Origin: Sphingomonas sp. 37zxx
GTDB taxonomy: Bacteria; Pseudomonadota; Alphaproteobacteria; Sphingomonadales; Sphingomonadaceae
Length of the DNA: 64,000 nt
Direction: 5' to 3'
Assembly (NCBI RefSeq): GCF_000786205.1
Contig: NZ_JROH01000003.1
Span: forward strand, 1 to 64,000
Under the pieces are notes generated by a model that had not been told where the DNA came from, ran no database searches, and saw only the letters and a program-made list of their open reading frames with translations. A program made the translations under genes and the position numbers. Below are positions 8,010-19,154 of this stretch, in pieces (position 1 is the first letter of the stretch; each line of letters starts with the position of its first letter).

Positions 8010-9297
8010 CCGGAGCGACGCGCAGCGTTGCCGCTGCGCCCAGCACCATCAACGCACCTGCCAGATACAGGATGTTGCGCGGATCGCCGCCCAGCAACGA
8101 TTGGTAGAATAACGGCACGGTCAGGCTTTCGATGATCATCGGAATGACGATGAACATGTTGAAAATGCCCATATACACGCCGTTGCGCTCGGGCGGGATC
8201 ATGTCGATCAGCATGACATAGGGATTGCCCATCATGCTGGCCCAGCCGATGCCGATGCCCAGCATCGCAGCGAAAAGCCCCGCTTCGTCGCGCATGCCGG
8301 GGATGGCGAGCATCGCTACGCCCGATGCCAGCAGGCAGGCGGCATGCGCGCGCTTGGCACCCCAGCGGCGCGCGACCGGCACCAGCGCGATCGCCGCGAC
8401 AAAGGCGATGGCGTTGTAAAAGGCCCCAAGCTGCCCGACCGTCAGGACGGAATCGCGAAACGCGGTGCTGCTGACGTCGGCGGTATCGTACAGCGACCGC
8501 GCCACGGCAAAGGCGATGAACTGCCAATAGGCGAACATCGCATACCATTGGCACAGCATCGCCAGCGCCAATTGCCGCATCGGCAGCGGCATTTCGACGA
8601 ACGCGGTCCGCAGATCGCCGAGCGCGCCACCAAAGGTCAGCGGCGTCGCCTTCAGCCGTGCGGTCTCCTCGGGCGGCAGCGGTAATTCGGGCACGCGCAC
8701 GACAGACCAAAGGATCGTGGTGAGCGACAGCACAGCACCGATCAGGAACGCAAAGCGGGTGATGTCGGGGATGCCGTTGACGTCGACCGCGTCCTTGTTG
8801 AAGCCGATCCACACCAGCAGCGACGGGGCGAGATAGGACAATGTTTGCGCCAGCCCGGTAAAAGCCGATTGCGTCAGGAACCCCGCAGCGCGCTGATCAT
8901 CGGGCAGCCGATCGCCGACATAGGCGCGATACGGCTCCATCGTTACATTATTGGCGGCATCCAGCACCCACAACAGGCTGGCCGCGACCCACAAGCTGGG
9001 GCTGAAGGGCATCGCGATCAGGCACAGGCTGCACAGCACCGCGCCGATCAGGAAATAAGGCGTGCGCCGCCCGATCCGGGTGAAGGTGCGATCGCTCATC
9101 GCGCCGATCAGCGGCTGGACGAGCAGCCCGGTCACCGGGCCGGCCAGCCACAGCAGCGGCATCGTCGCTTCGTCGGCACCCAGATAGCCATAGATCGGGG
9201 CCATATTGGCCTGTTGCAGCCCGAACGAAAATTGCAGCCCCAGGAACCCCAGGTTCATTTCGATCAGGCGGAGCAGCGATAGACGCGGCTTGGTCAT
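7999..9297 (-). CDS. MFS sugar permease, GPH/SUC type (probable sucrose transporter)
   Basis: A 432-aa integral inner-membrane protein with about 12 hydrophobic segments. The sequence [24 protein letters not shown] is the loop 2-3 signature of the GPH/plant-SUT-like branch. Within this operon it should import sucrose or a related disaccharide from the periplasm, as the SuxC-type permease does in the xanthomonad sucrose locus (inference from context). Its ATG overlaps the fructokinase stop as ATGA, indicating translational coupling. Its 3' end overlaps ychF by 11 bp tail-to-tail. Confidence 0.85.
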   Translation of the reverse strand: MTKPRLSLLRLIEMNLGFLGLQFSFGLQQANMAPIYGYLGADEATMPLLWLAGPVTGLLVQPLIGAMSDRTFTRIGRRTPYFLIGAVLCSLCLIAMPFSPSLWVAASLLWVLDAANNVTMEPYRAYVGDRLPDDQRAAGFLTQSAFTGLAQTLSYLAPSLLVWIGFNKDAVDVNGIPDITRFAFLIGAVLSLTTILWSVVRVPELPLPPEETARLKATPLTFGGALGDLRTAFVEMPLPMRQLALAMLCQWYAMFAYWQFIAFAVARSLYDTADVSSTAFRDSVLTVGQLGAFYNAIAFVAAIALVPVARRWGAKRAHAACLLASGVAMLAIPGMRDEAGLFAAMLGIGIGWASMMGNPYVMLIDMIPPERNGVYMGIFNMFIVIPMIIESLTVPLFYQSLLGGDPRNILYLAGALMVLGAAATLRVAPVKR

Positions 9298-10184
9298 CGA
9301 CGTGCCCTTTGTGCAAGCGCCATCGCGCCGAGCAACCCCGAGCGCCCGTTCAGGCCCGGTCGCACGATCAGGGTCGCATAATCATCGGCACCGAAATAGC
9401 CATTTGCCAACCGCGCCGCCCGCTGGCGAACGCGCTCTAGCAACCCCGGCGTCCCCAGCACGCCGCCCCCCAGGATGATCCGTCGCGGCGACAGGATAGC
9501 CTGCTGCGCGATGACCAGTTGCGCCAGATAATCGGCGATGATCTCGTGCGCCGGGTGATCGGCGGCAAGCTCGGACAGCGACGCGCCCCAGCGCGCGGCA
9601 ATGGCAGGGCCGCTTGCCAGCCCCTCCAGGCAATCGCCATGAAACGGGCAGACCCCGGCAAAATCGCGATCGTCGGGGTGACGGCGGGGAAGCATATGTC
9701 CCATCTCGGGGTGGCAACTGCCATGTACCGGGCGGTCCTCCACCATCGCGCCGCCGCCGATTCCGGTGCCGACCGTGACATAGATCGCGACATCGGTGCC
9801 CACCGCAGCGCCCCACATGGTTTCGGCAAGGATCGCCCCGTTGACGTCGGTGTCGAACCCCACGCGGCAGCCAAAAGCCTGGGCAAAGGGGCCGACCAGG
9901 TCGATGCCGCTCCACCCGGCCTTGGGCGTTTCGCCGATATGGCCCCAATGCGGCGAGGCACGGTCGAGGTCGACCGGACCGAAAGAGGCGATGCCGAACG
10001 CATCGAACGGCCCCCATTCGGCCTGCGCCGCCGCGAAGAATTCGATCGCGGTGCCGATCGTTTCCTGCGGATCGGTGGTCGGGATGGTGGCGGTCTGCAA
10101 CATCGTGTTGATGTCACGCGCGACGCCGAGGACGAATTTGGTGCCCCCCGCCTCGATACAGCCAAGCAGCGGGCTGCGGGTCAT
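9294..10184 (-). CDS. ROK-family fructokinase
   Basis: Phosphorylates fructose, here presumably the fructose released by the adjacent amylosucrase. The N-terminal phosphate loop is CIEAGGTKFVLG and the central TVGTGIGGGAMVEDRPVHG is the ROK signature. The segment H...VCPFHGDCLEGLASGPA is the zinc-binding pattern of YdhR-type fructokinases. Start 10184 (296 aa) is chosen: it overlaps the amylosucrase stop as ATGA and begins MTRSPLLGCIEAGGT, while the open frame to 10343 is antisense sequence. Confidence 0.9.
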   Translation of the reverse strand: MTRSPLLGCIEAGGTKFVLGVARDINTMLQTATIPTTDPQETIGTAIEFFAAAQAEWGPFDAFGIASFGPVDLDRASPHWGHIGETPKAGWSGIDLVGPFAQAFGCRVGFDTDVNGAILAETMWGAAVGTDVAIYVTVGTGIGGGAMVEDRPVHGSCHPEMGHMLPRRHPDDRDFAGVCPFHGDCLEGLASGPAIAARWGASLSELAADHPAHEIIADYLAQLVIAQQAILSPRRIILGGGVLGTPGLLERVRQRAARLANGYFGADDYATLIVRPGLNGRSGLLGAMALAQRARR

Positions 10185-11983
10185 GCTGCCGGCCCCGCCC
10201 ATATCACGCCCCAAGCTTCGATCATGGCATCGCCCCCGATGGATGTGCTCGACAAACGGTCCTGCCAGCCCTCCAGCATGCCGAAGCGCACTGGAGCGAC
10301 CGAGAAATTGAACAATACGCGGTCGCTGCCACAGGCGATGCAAAGCAGCGCCGGATTGGCGCTTGGCAGCGCCCCGGGCGCGCCGGCACCGCCGCTGGCG
10401 ATCCGCGCAGCGCGCAGCGCCGAAAGGTCGCCGGTGATGCGCTTTGCAGCAGGCGCAGATAGCGCCGCCCAGTCCATCACCGGGCGATGCAGCCAGCGGC
10501 CTTCATGCGCGCGCTGCGGATCGTCGCGATAGCTGCGGTCGTTCAGCAGCCCCGCCTCGTCACCCATGTACGACGTGGCCAGCCCGCCGCTGGCGATCGC
10601 CAGCGCGTTGAGTAGCGCGATCCGGCGAAACGCCATTTCCCGCTCGGCCGCGTTCGATGCCGATTCGAGCCCGGCAAGCGATGCCATCGTGCCGTTGGAG
10701 CCGTGCAGCACCGATCCATCGGACTGAAACGGCTCGCCGCGCGCCCAACTGCCCTCGCCGCCTTCCAGAAACCGCGCCGCCGCCTTCAACCGCGTGACCG
10801 GATCGGCGTCGATCCCGGCAAGATCGCCGATCACCGCGCCCCAGCCGATGTCGTCATGGCAGCGCGCATAGCTCAGCCAATTGGCCCCGCGCGGCAGGCC
10901 ACCGCTCGCCTCGACAATCGCCTGCGGCAGCGCCGCAGATTGCTCGGCCAGCGCCACCCAGCCCGCGACCATCAGCGAATTATTATAGACCAGATGGCAT
11001 TCGGGCTCGAACCCGCCATCCCAGTCATCGGCCTCGTCGGCCCCGAAATAGGGCGGCACCAGCGCGGTCGGCACGATCGCCTCGGCCTTCAGCAGCGTCG
11101 CCGGCGCAACGATGTCGAGCGCGGCGCGCAGCGCGCGAACGATGAAATGCGCCTGTGGCCGATTGCGGCAATTGGTGCCCATCTCCTTCCACAGGAACGC
11201 GATCGAATCGAGCCGAAACGCTTCAAACCCATGATTGGCCAGCCGCAACATCGTGTCAACCATCGCCAGCATCACCTCGGGATTGGCCCAGTTCAAATCC
11301 CATTGAAACGGGTAGAAGGTGGTCCAGACCGATCCGCCCATCGCCGGCACCGGCGTGAAATTGCCCGGTGCCGTGGTCGGAAATACTTCAAGTAAATCAG
11401 CCTCATAGGCCGCCGCCTCGCTCGCGCTGACGACGTGATAAAAGGCGCGATAGTGCGGATCGCCCGCCCGCGCCGCCACTGCCCAGGGATGATCGTCGGC
11501 AGTGTGGTTCAGCGCCAGATCGACACACAGGCTGATCCGCCCCGCGCGCAATCGCGCCGCCAGCCGCTCGACATCGGCCATGCTGCCCAATCGCGGCTCG
11601 ACCGCCAGATAGTCCGCCACCGCAAAGCCGCCATCGCTGTCGCCCGCCCGCGCCTTCAGCAGCGCGAGTAGATGCAAATACCGCACCCCCAGCGATTCGA
11701 GATGATCGACCTTGCCGATCACGCCATCGACTGTACCGGCAAAGCGATCGACATAGGTCGAATAGCCCAGCATGTCGGGCGCGACGAACCAGTCGGGTTC
11801 GGCCAGCCGCGCCGAATCGAGCGCGACCAGCGCCGCCGGTCGCGCCGCCGCGCGCTCACGCAGCATCGCCTCCAGCCGGGGCCAGATCGCATCGGCTTGG
11901 CGGCCATAAAGCCGTTCGAGCTGACGCCGCAGGCGGGGACCGAGCGCCTGAAGGCGGCGCTCGGTCGAGGACGATGGCGTCAC
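10181..11983 (-). CDS. Amylosucrase (GH13), sucrose-splitting
   Basis: Transfers the glucosyl unit of sucrose to an alpha-1,4-glucan or to water, releasing fructose. The GH13 barrel shows VDLALNHTADDHPWA (~154-168), EAFRLDSIAFLWKEMGTNCRNRPQAH (nucleophile D259), LLKAEAIV (acid/base E301) and YARCHDDIGW (transition-state Asp after H376), all as in Neisseria-type amylosucrase. It is 600 aa with no signal peptide, so it should act in the cytoplasm on imported sucrose. It lies 14 bp downstream of the TonB receptor gene and is ATGA-coupled to the fructokinase. It parallels SuxB of the sux locus. Confidence 0.92.
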   Translation of the reverse strand: MTPSSSTERRLQALGPRLRRQLERLYGRQADAIWPRLEAMLRERAAARPAALVALDSARLAEPDWFVAPDMLGYSTYVDRFAGTVDGVIGKVDHLESLGVRYLHLLALLKARAGDSDGGFAVADYLAVEPRLGSMADVERLAARLRAGRISLCVDLALNHTADDHPWAVAARAGDPHYRAFYHVVSASEAAAYEADLLEVFPTTAPGNFTPVPAMGGSVWTTFYPFQWDLNWANPEVMLAMVDTMLRLANHGFEAFRLDSIAFLWKEMGTNCRNRPQAHFIVRALRAALDIVAPATLLKAEAIVPTALVPPYFGADEADDWDGGFEPECHLVYNNSLMVAGWVALAEQSAALPQAIVEASGGLPRGANWLSYARCHDDIGWGAVIGDLAGIDADPVTRLKAAARFLEGGEGSWARGEPFQSDGSVLHGSNGTMASLAGLESASNAAEREMAFRRIALLNALAIASGGLATSYMGDEAGLLNDRSYRDDPQRAHEGRWLHRPVMDWAALSAPAAKRITGDLSALRAARIASGGAGAPGALPSANPALLCIACGSDRVLFNFSVAPVRFGMLEGWQDRLSSTSIGGDAMIEAWGVIWAGPAA

Positions 11984-11997
11984 CTGCCCTGCTCCGA

Positions 11998-14502
11998 TCA
12001 GAAGCCGAAGCGGACTGCGGCAGAGATGGTACGCCCGGTGATCGACCGCGCGCGCACGATGCCATTGGCCGGGATCGCACCCTCTTCGGATTCGGTAATG
12101 CCGGTCACATCGAACAGATTATTGCCGTTCACCGTAACGGTGACATTGTCCGCCGGGCGCACCGAGAAAAAGGCGTTGACCTGGGTAAAGCCGGGCATCA
12201 CCAACTGGTTATCGTCCTGGGCATAGCTGTCGGTGGTGCCGATCACGTTCGCCCCTATCGTCACCCGGTCGAAATCGACCTGCGGCGTCGCCTGGAAGAT
12301 GAACTTGGCCTGGCGACGCGGGCTGTTGCCCTCGACCGCCGGGTTGAGCACATCGCGGGTGATTTCGGCATCGGTATAGGTGCCGCCCGCCGACAGCGAG
12401 AAGGGACCGCGCGCGAACCGCCCCTCCAGCTCGATACCCTTGGCATCATATTCGCGGTTGAAGAAACGCTGCGACGTCGCTTCGAAATTCTGCTCCTCGG
12501 TCCGCGCCCAAAAGCCGGTTGCATAGAGCGACAGGCCGCCCTGGCGATATTTGAAGCCGCCTTCGAGCTGGCGGACGAAATCGACCGCCGCGCCCTGATC
12601 GGTCAGGCCGCCGGTGACGGGGTTGATCGACGGGCCGAACAACAGCCGATCGGCATTGGCGCGCCCACCCCGGCTGTAACGCGCGAACAGCGCCGTGCTG
12701 CCGGTGAGGCGGAAGTTCACGCCGCCCGAATAGGACAGATAGTCATAATTGTAATCGAGCGGCGAACGCACGCCGGGAATGACCGCAACCTGCTGCTCGG
12801 GCGCGGAAATCACGCCATTGCCGTTGATGTCGAACGCGGTGATGCCGCTGCCAAAGCCAGCGCCCAGATCGGCCCCGGCAACACTGCCGCGCGCCTGGCC
12901 GAAATCATAGCGAAGCGAACCGTCGATATTGAACCGGCCGATCTCCAGCCCAAGCTGCGCGAACGGCGCATAGGTCGTGTAATCGAGGTCGTAGGAGCGC
13001 CGGCAGCAATTGCCAAAGAAGCTGGCCGAATAGCCCGGCACGCCGTTCTGCGTCACCGGCGTACCCGCGGCGGTGCGAATATCGACCAGTTCGGACCGAC
13101 CGCCATCGGCGACGGTCTGCACGAACGACGTCCACAGCCAGTCGCTCTGAATGTCCTGGCGCGATGCATAGAAGCCGCCGGTGATCGACAGCGATCCGGC
13201 ACCCATCGGCACCGATCCGTTGATCCGGATGTCGTTGGTGATGTTGTTCAGGCTTTTCAGATCGACGTCGAACAACACGATATTGGCAAGCAGGCCGTTG
13301 CCGTTGAGCGATGCCGGATCGGCAATACGCTGACCCGCCTGCGCGCCGCTGGCAAAGAATAGCTGCGCGCCCGCCCCGCCCAGGCCGTTGGCAAGCGATT
13401 GCGCCGAGCCGACCGCAGCGGGGAATGGCGAGGTAAAGCCGCCCGAAATATCGGCATAGCGGAAGCGTTCGACGATGTTCCAGCCATCGGCAATCGGGAT
13501 CTGCGTCTCCAGCCCGATCGAATAGACGACCGGATTCTGGCCATCGGCGATCGAGCGCGTCGTTGGTCGGTTGTTGCCGTCCAATGTCTGGACGTTCTGG
13601 ATATTGCCGCTGTGCAGCGTGCCGTTGTTGATCGAAAAATTGGCGATATCGCGATATTCGGGGTCGCTGTTGCTGCCCGTCACCTGCACCGGATTGGGCA
13701 GATAGCCGATCGCGCGATCGTTCAGATATTTGCCGTACAGCCGCACATCGCCGCCATCGCCGAACGACTTGGTGATATTCGCCTTGAACTGGCCGCCGCG
13801 CACGCCGTCATAGCCGACTTCGCGCTGGCCATCGCCGATCCGGTAAAAGCCGCCGAAATGATAGGATAGGCTGTCGGAAAGCTTGCCGCCCTGGTCGAAA
13901 TCGACGCGGAATTCGCGATAGTCGAGGCCGCTCGAAAGCTGGAAAGCGCCGCCTTCCTGGTCGCCGGTCTTCGAAATGAAGTTGATGACGCCGCCGGGTG
14001 AGTTCGACGCGAACGTCGATGCCGATCCGCCGCGCACCGCCTCGACCGTGCGGACGTTGAAATCGGCGCGCAGGAAAATGTCGGCATTGCCAAAGGTGAT
14101 GTCGCCAAACTCCAGGATCGGCAGGCCGTCCTCCTGAAGCTGCAGGAACTTCGATCCGCCGCTGGCCACCGGCAGGCCGCGCACCGAAATATTGGCATTG
14201 CCGTCGCCGCCCGATGCCTCGACGCGAAGGCCGGGCAGGTTCCTCAGCAATTCAGCCGAGGTGCGCGGCGCCAATTGCACCAGCGAATCCGACCCGATCG
14301 AACTGATCGTGATCGAACTGTTCAGCCGGTTGGTGCCCTGCGCCACCGCGGTGATGACGATGTCTTCTTCGCTCGAAACGTCCGACGCTGATTCGACTTC
14401 GGTCGACTGCGCGGAATCGTCCTGGACGGCAACGGTCTGCGCTCCGGCAGAAACGGTAAAGGATGCGGCGGCAACGCCAGCCAGCAAGAGATGCAGTTTC
14501 AC
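11998..14502 (-). CDS. TonB-dependent outer-membrane receptor, probable sucrose uptake
   Basis: An 834-aa receptor with signal peptide (VKLHLLLAGVAAASFTVSAGAQ), a TonB-box-like EEDIVITA and plug domain (LLRNLPGLRVEASGGDGNANISVRGLP). The barrel ends FRFGF-like (AAVRFGF), the outer-membrane C-terminal Phe signal. GTG 14502 is preferred over the open start at 14586 because it follows a gggagga ribosome-binding site and begins the signal peptide. The gene sits between two LacI-type palindromes and amylosucrase, so transport of sucrose or a close glucoside across the outer membrane is inferred (SuxA-like). There is no direct ligand evidence in the sequence. Confidence 0.88.
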   Translation of the reverse strand: MKLHLLLAGVAAASFTVSAGAQTVAVQDDSAQSTEVESASDVSSEEDIVITAVAQGTNRLNSSITISSIGSDSLVQLAPRTSAELLRNLPGLRVEASGGDGNANISVRGLPVASGGSKFLQLQEDGLPILEFGDITFGNADIFLRADFNVRTVEAVRGGSASTFASNSPGGVINFISKTGDQEGGAFQLSSGLDYREFRVDFDQGGKLSDSLSYHFGGFYRIGDGQREVGYDGVRGGQFKANITKSFGDGGDVRLYGKYLNDRAIGYLPNPVQVTGSNSDPEYRDIANFSINNGTLHSGNIQNVQTLDGNNRPTTRSIADGQNPVVYSIGLETQIPIADGWNIVERFRYADISGGFTSPFPAAVGSAQSLANGLGGAGAQLFFASGAQAGQRIADPASLNGNGLLANIVLFDVDLKSLNNITNDIRINGSVPMGAGSLSITGGFYASRQDIQSDWLWTSFVQTVADGGRSELVDIRTAAGTPVTQNGVPGYSASFFGNCCRRSYDLDYTTYAPFAQLGLEIGRFNIDGSLRYDFGQARGSVAGADLGAGFGSGITAFDINGNGVISAPEQQVAVIPGVRSPLDYNYDYLSYSGGVNFRLTGSTALFARYSRGGRANADRLLFGPSINPVTGGLTDQGAAVDFVRQLEGGFKYRQGGLSLYATGFWARTEEQNFEATSQRFFNREYDAKGIELEGRFARGPFSLSAGGTYTDAEITRDVLNPAVEGNSPRRQAKFIFQATPQVDFDRVTIGANVIGTTDSYAQDDNQLVMPGFTQVNAFFSVRPADNVTVTVNGNNLFDVTGITESEEGAIPANGIVRARSITGRTISAAVRFGF

Positions 14503-14560
14503 GATATCCTCCCACGCTGTGGCTTTCTGTGAAGCCCAAGCCTGAGTGATACGCTCTTCA

Positions 14561-14595
14561 CAATCGATTGCAACACTTTTTCGCAATCGATTGCG
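14561..14595. promoter_or_regulatory. Two LacI-type operators before the receptor gene
   Basis: Two copies of the 10-bp palindrome caatcgattg occur at 14561-14570 and 14584-14593, the second within the longer perfect palindrome cgcaatcgattgcg (14582-14595). Their centres are 23 bp apart, about two helical turns. They lie 22 bp below the LacI-family stop and about 60 bp above the receptor start, the expected position for repression of the sucrose operon. Confidence 0.75.
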
Positions 14596-14616
14596 AAGCC
14601 TTTGAACCCGCGACCT

Positions 14617-15603
14617 TTAAGCCGATTGGCGGCGGATCAAGCTGGGGGGAACGATCGCCGATCGGGCATCCTCGCCGGCGATACGCTGCATCAGCCGATC
14701 GACCATCAGCCCCGCGCCGGTTGCCAGATCCTGCCGGATGGTGGTGAGCGGCGGCGAGATTTGGGCGGCGATCGTCACATCGTCATACCCGATCACCGCG
14801 GTGCTTCCCGGTACGTCCAGCCCCGCTTCGGACAAGGCGCGCAGCACGCTGATCGCCGCGACATCCGATGCGGCGAAAATCGCGTCGGGCGCGCCGCCCT
14901 GGCCCAGCCGGGCCGCGACCGCCGCATGTACCGCCTCGGGCATCATCGCGCTGGCGAGCAATTCGCACGACACCCCCTCGGCCTGCGCGGCGGCGGCAGC
15001 GAAGCCCGCCCAGCGATCGGCGAATTCGGGCGGCAGCGGATCGCCGACGAACATCAGCCGCCGCCTGCCCTGATCGATGAAATGCCGCGCCGCCAATCGG
15101 CCGCCCTCGATATTGTCCGACCCGATCGTCAGATGCTGCTGGCCCGCCCGGTTTGCCCCCCACACCACCAGCGGGCGGTACCGCGCAGCGACTCGCTCGA
15201 TCGTCGCGGTCTGGTCCGATTGGCCGACCAGCAACAGGCCGTCGATCCGCCCGCTATCGACCAGCCGGTCGAGCCAGTCGTCGCTATCGGGGATGACCCG
15301 CGACAACAAAATATCATAGCCGCGCTCAACCAGCAGATCGGCGAGGAAACCCAGCAAGCTCAGGAAAAACGGATCGGTCAGATGCTGCGTGCGCGCATGG
15401 CCCAGCGGCAGCACCAGCCCGATCGCGCCGGTGCTTTGCAGCCGCAGGTTGCGGGCAAGCTGGTTGGGCCGAACATCATGTTCGCGCGCCAGCGCCTGGA
15501 TGCGCTCGCGCGTCTGCACGTTCACCGACGAATGCCCGGTCAGCGCACGCGACACCGTGGAGGTCGAAACGCCGGCCAGCACGGCCAGGTCGGCTAGCTT
15601 CAT
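14617..15603 (-). CDS. LacI-family transcriptional regulator of the sucrose locus
   Basis: A 328-aa repressor. The N-terminal helix-turn-helix and hinge LADLAVLAGVSTSTVSRALTGHSSVN...TRERIQALAREH (~2-45) is classical LacI. The rest is a type-I periplasmic-binding-like sensor domain (GLVLPLGHARTQHLTDPFFLSLLGFLADLL onward) that would bind the inducer. It lies directly upstream of the receptor-amylosucrase operon on the same strand, with two matching palindromes in between. SuxR-like by context. Confidence 0.9.
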   Translation of the reverse strand: MKLADLAVLAGVSTSTVSRALTGHSSVNVQTRERIQALAREHDVRPNQLARNLRLQSTGAIGLVLPLGHARTQHLTDPFFLSLLGFLADLLVERGYDILLSRVIPDSDDWLDRLVDSGRIDGLLLVGQSDQTATIERVAARYRPLVVWGANRAGQQHLTIGSDNIEGGRLAARHFIDQGRRRLMFVGDPLPPEFADRWAGFAAAAAQAEGVSCELLASAMMPEAVHAAVAARLGQGGAPDAIFAASDVAAISVLRALSEAGLDVPGSTAVIGYDDVTIAAQISPPLTTIRQDLATGAGLMVDRLMQRIAGEDARSAIVPPSLIRRQSA

Positions 15604-15722
15604 CGCGATGGGAAGTCCTCGTCATTGCAGGAAACCTTGTACCGCAACGCTACCGCCCGCGCCGCCGCACTGCAATCATCGCGACTTGCCGCGATGGCCG
15701 GGCGGCGGATACGGCAAATCGC

Positions 15723-16382
15723 ATGACCGCAGCGCCCCTCCCCATCCTCTACAGCTTTCGCCGCTGCCCCTATGCGATGCGCGCGCGGCTGGCATTGGCG
15801 GTGAGCGCAGTCCCGCACGCGCGGTGCGAGGTGAAGCTGTCGCAAAAGCCAGAGGCGATGCTGGCCGCCTCGCCCAAGGGAACGGTGCCGGTGCTGGTGC
15901 TGCCCGGCGGCACGGTGATCGACCAAAGCATCGACATCATGCGCTGGGCGCTCGCGCAGCGCGACCCCGAAGCCTGGCTAGCGCGCGACGACCCGGGCTT
16001 GATCGCCGCGAATGATGGCGGGTTCAAACACGATCTAGACCGGTACAAATACCCCGAGCGCCACGGCTCGAACGCGATCGCCCACCGGGAAAGCGGCCTG
16101 CACTTCCTCGACGACCTCGATCGCCGCCTGATCGCCGGCGGCGAGTTGGGCGGATCGACCCGCGGGCTGACCGACGCCGCGATCCTGCCGTTCGTCCGCC
16201 AGTTCGCCGCCGTCGACCGGCCCTGGTTCGAAGCCCAGCCCCTGCCCCACCTCAAAGACTGGCTGGTGCGACACCTGGAATCATCTCTGTTCGCCGCCAT
16301 TATGGTTCGAACGGAACCGGCAGGCGAACCCGAGCGCGATGATTGTGATGATCGGCTTGATCCTGCTAGCCGACTACAGTAA
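15723..16382 (+). CDS. Glutathione S-transferase family protein
   Basis: A 219-aa protein with an N-terminal thioredoxin-like domain starting LPILYSFRRCPYAMRARLAL, where CPYA is the probable active-site Cys motif. It continues SPKGTVPVLVLPGGTVIDQSIDIMRWAL, the glutathione-binding PVL and E/DQS region. The helical C-terminal domain follows (~80-200). The last ~20 residues (TEPAGEPERDD...) are polar and unlike the compact family C-terminus. It is transcribed divergently from lacI; substrate unknown. Confidence 0.8.
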   Translation: MTAAPLPILYSFRRCPYAMRARLALAVSAVPHARCEVKLSQKPEAMLAASPKGTVPVLVLPGGTVIDQSIDIMRWALAQRDPEAWLARDDPGLIAANDGGFKHDLDRYKYPERHGSNAIAHRESGLHFLDDLDRRLIAGGELGGSTRGLTDAAILPFVRQFAAVDRPWFEAQPLPHLKDWLVRHLESSLFAAIMVRTEPAGEPERDDCDDRLDPASRLQ

Positions 16383-16471
16383 CGCTCGGCCACGAACAGG
16401 CTGTTTCCAACGGATAACGTGGGGAAAAACGGCGTAGTTCCAGGCAGAAAACGACAGGTTTTCAGCGCCTT

Positions 16472-16545
16472 GCGGGTGTAGCTCAATGGCAGAGCAGAAG
16501 CTTCCCAAGCTTACGACGAGGGTTCGATTCCCTTCACCCGCTCCA
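16472..16545 (+). tRNA. tRNA-Gly (anticodon CCC)
   Basis: A 74-nt cloverleaf: acceptor gcgggtg / cacccgc, D-arm gctc...gagc, anticodon loop ttcccaa with anticodon CCC, T-arm aggg-ttcgatt-ccct, discriminator t and encoded CCA. It decodes GGG. The first anticodon-stem pair is a G-A mismatch. A long AT-rich stretch and the biosynthetic operon follow it, so it marks a candidate island insertion point. Confidence 0.95.
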
Positions 16546-17381
16546 CACAAGTAACCCTGCTGCAGCAGCGGCATTTCCGCCCGCCTGGCAACGATACCGA
16601 TTAGCCTCGTTTCAGGCGCTAATGCCGCGTCGGATCGGGTGCGGCCACCGCTCGATGATGCCGATGTATAGCGCTGGCCTCGCTGTCGCTTGGCCGGCGC
16701 GCCTGTGTGGACTGCGTTGTAGACGACCATGTCAAATCGCTCGAGTCCCGGGCCAAATCCATATCATGATCACATTATCGCTGAAATGGATCCGCAGCTC
16801 ATCGTTCGATCTAGAAAGAGTCATGGTCTTATCTACACACCCCCCTTAGTGGGAATTTAACCATACACCTGAATGGCATCTATACTGTATTTTCTCCAAT
16901 TTTTGTCATGGAATTACTAATCCGTTCTGGTTCTTTTATATTTCAAGCTGGACTGGATGGGGATAGCCTTTTCGCATATTAGATTGTGCAGTCTCGATTT
17001 ATAGATATTAACTTGATTGTCTTGGGCATGATATTACCAGAATAGTGAATATCAGTTGATGGCATGGTATGATCTATTGGCACTGACATTCGACACGTTC
17101 AATCTATAAGAACAGAATTTAACATAGACAATTATAGCTGTTGGATTCTCCCAATTGAATTAACGTTGCAATTTCGGAGAATAGCGCTTTCGCATTTTCG
17201 TTGAAATAGTATTCCTTGTTTTTTTCACTCTGCCAACATGATGCAGCTCCGTATCATGCATCTTGTTTATAATGTATTTGCAATGGCAATAGTCACTAAT
17301 TCCGTTTCACGGATTATACTTTGAATGGGTTTATTGGGCTTTGCTGGCTTTACGAATTACAGGATAATAATAGAGGGGGAT
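16546..17381. other. Gene-free AT-rich region upstream of the biosynthetic operon
   Basis: No credible coding sequence is present in these 836 bp. Up to about 16840 the composition is GC-rich as elsewhere. From about 16840 to 17380 it becomes strikingly AT-rich, with many stops in all frames. The start of the MetRS-like gene is also lower in GC than its later part. This stretch must hold the promoter of the operon; I could not pick out a convincing -35/-10 pair. A ribosome-binding site (gaggggg, 17373-17379) is clear. Confidence 0.7.

Positions 17382-19153
<1,772 letters not shown>

Positions 19154-19154
<1 letters not shown>

Noticed and set aside
11974-13362. 462-codon plus-strand open frame
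   Set aside because: It is the mirror of the TonB receptor coding region; composition is typical of GC-rich antisense frames and no domain is visible.
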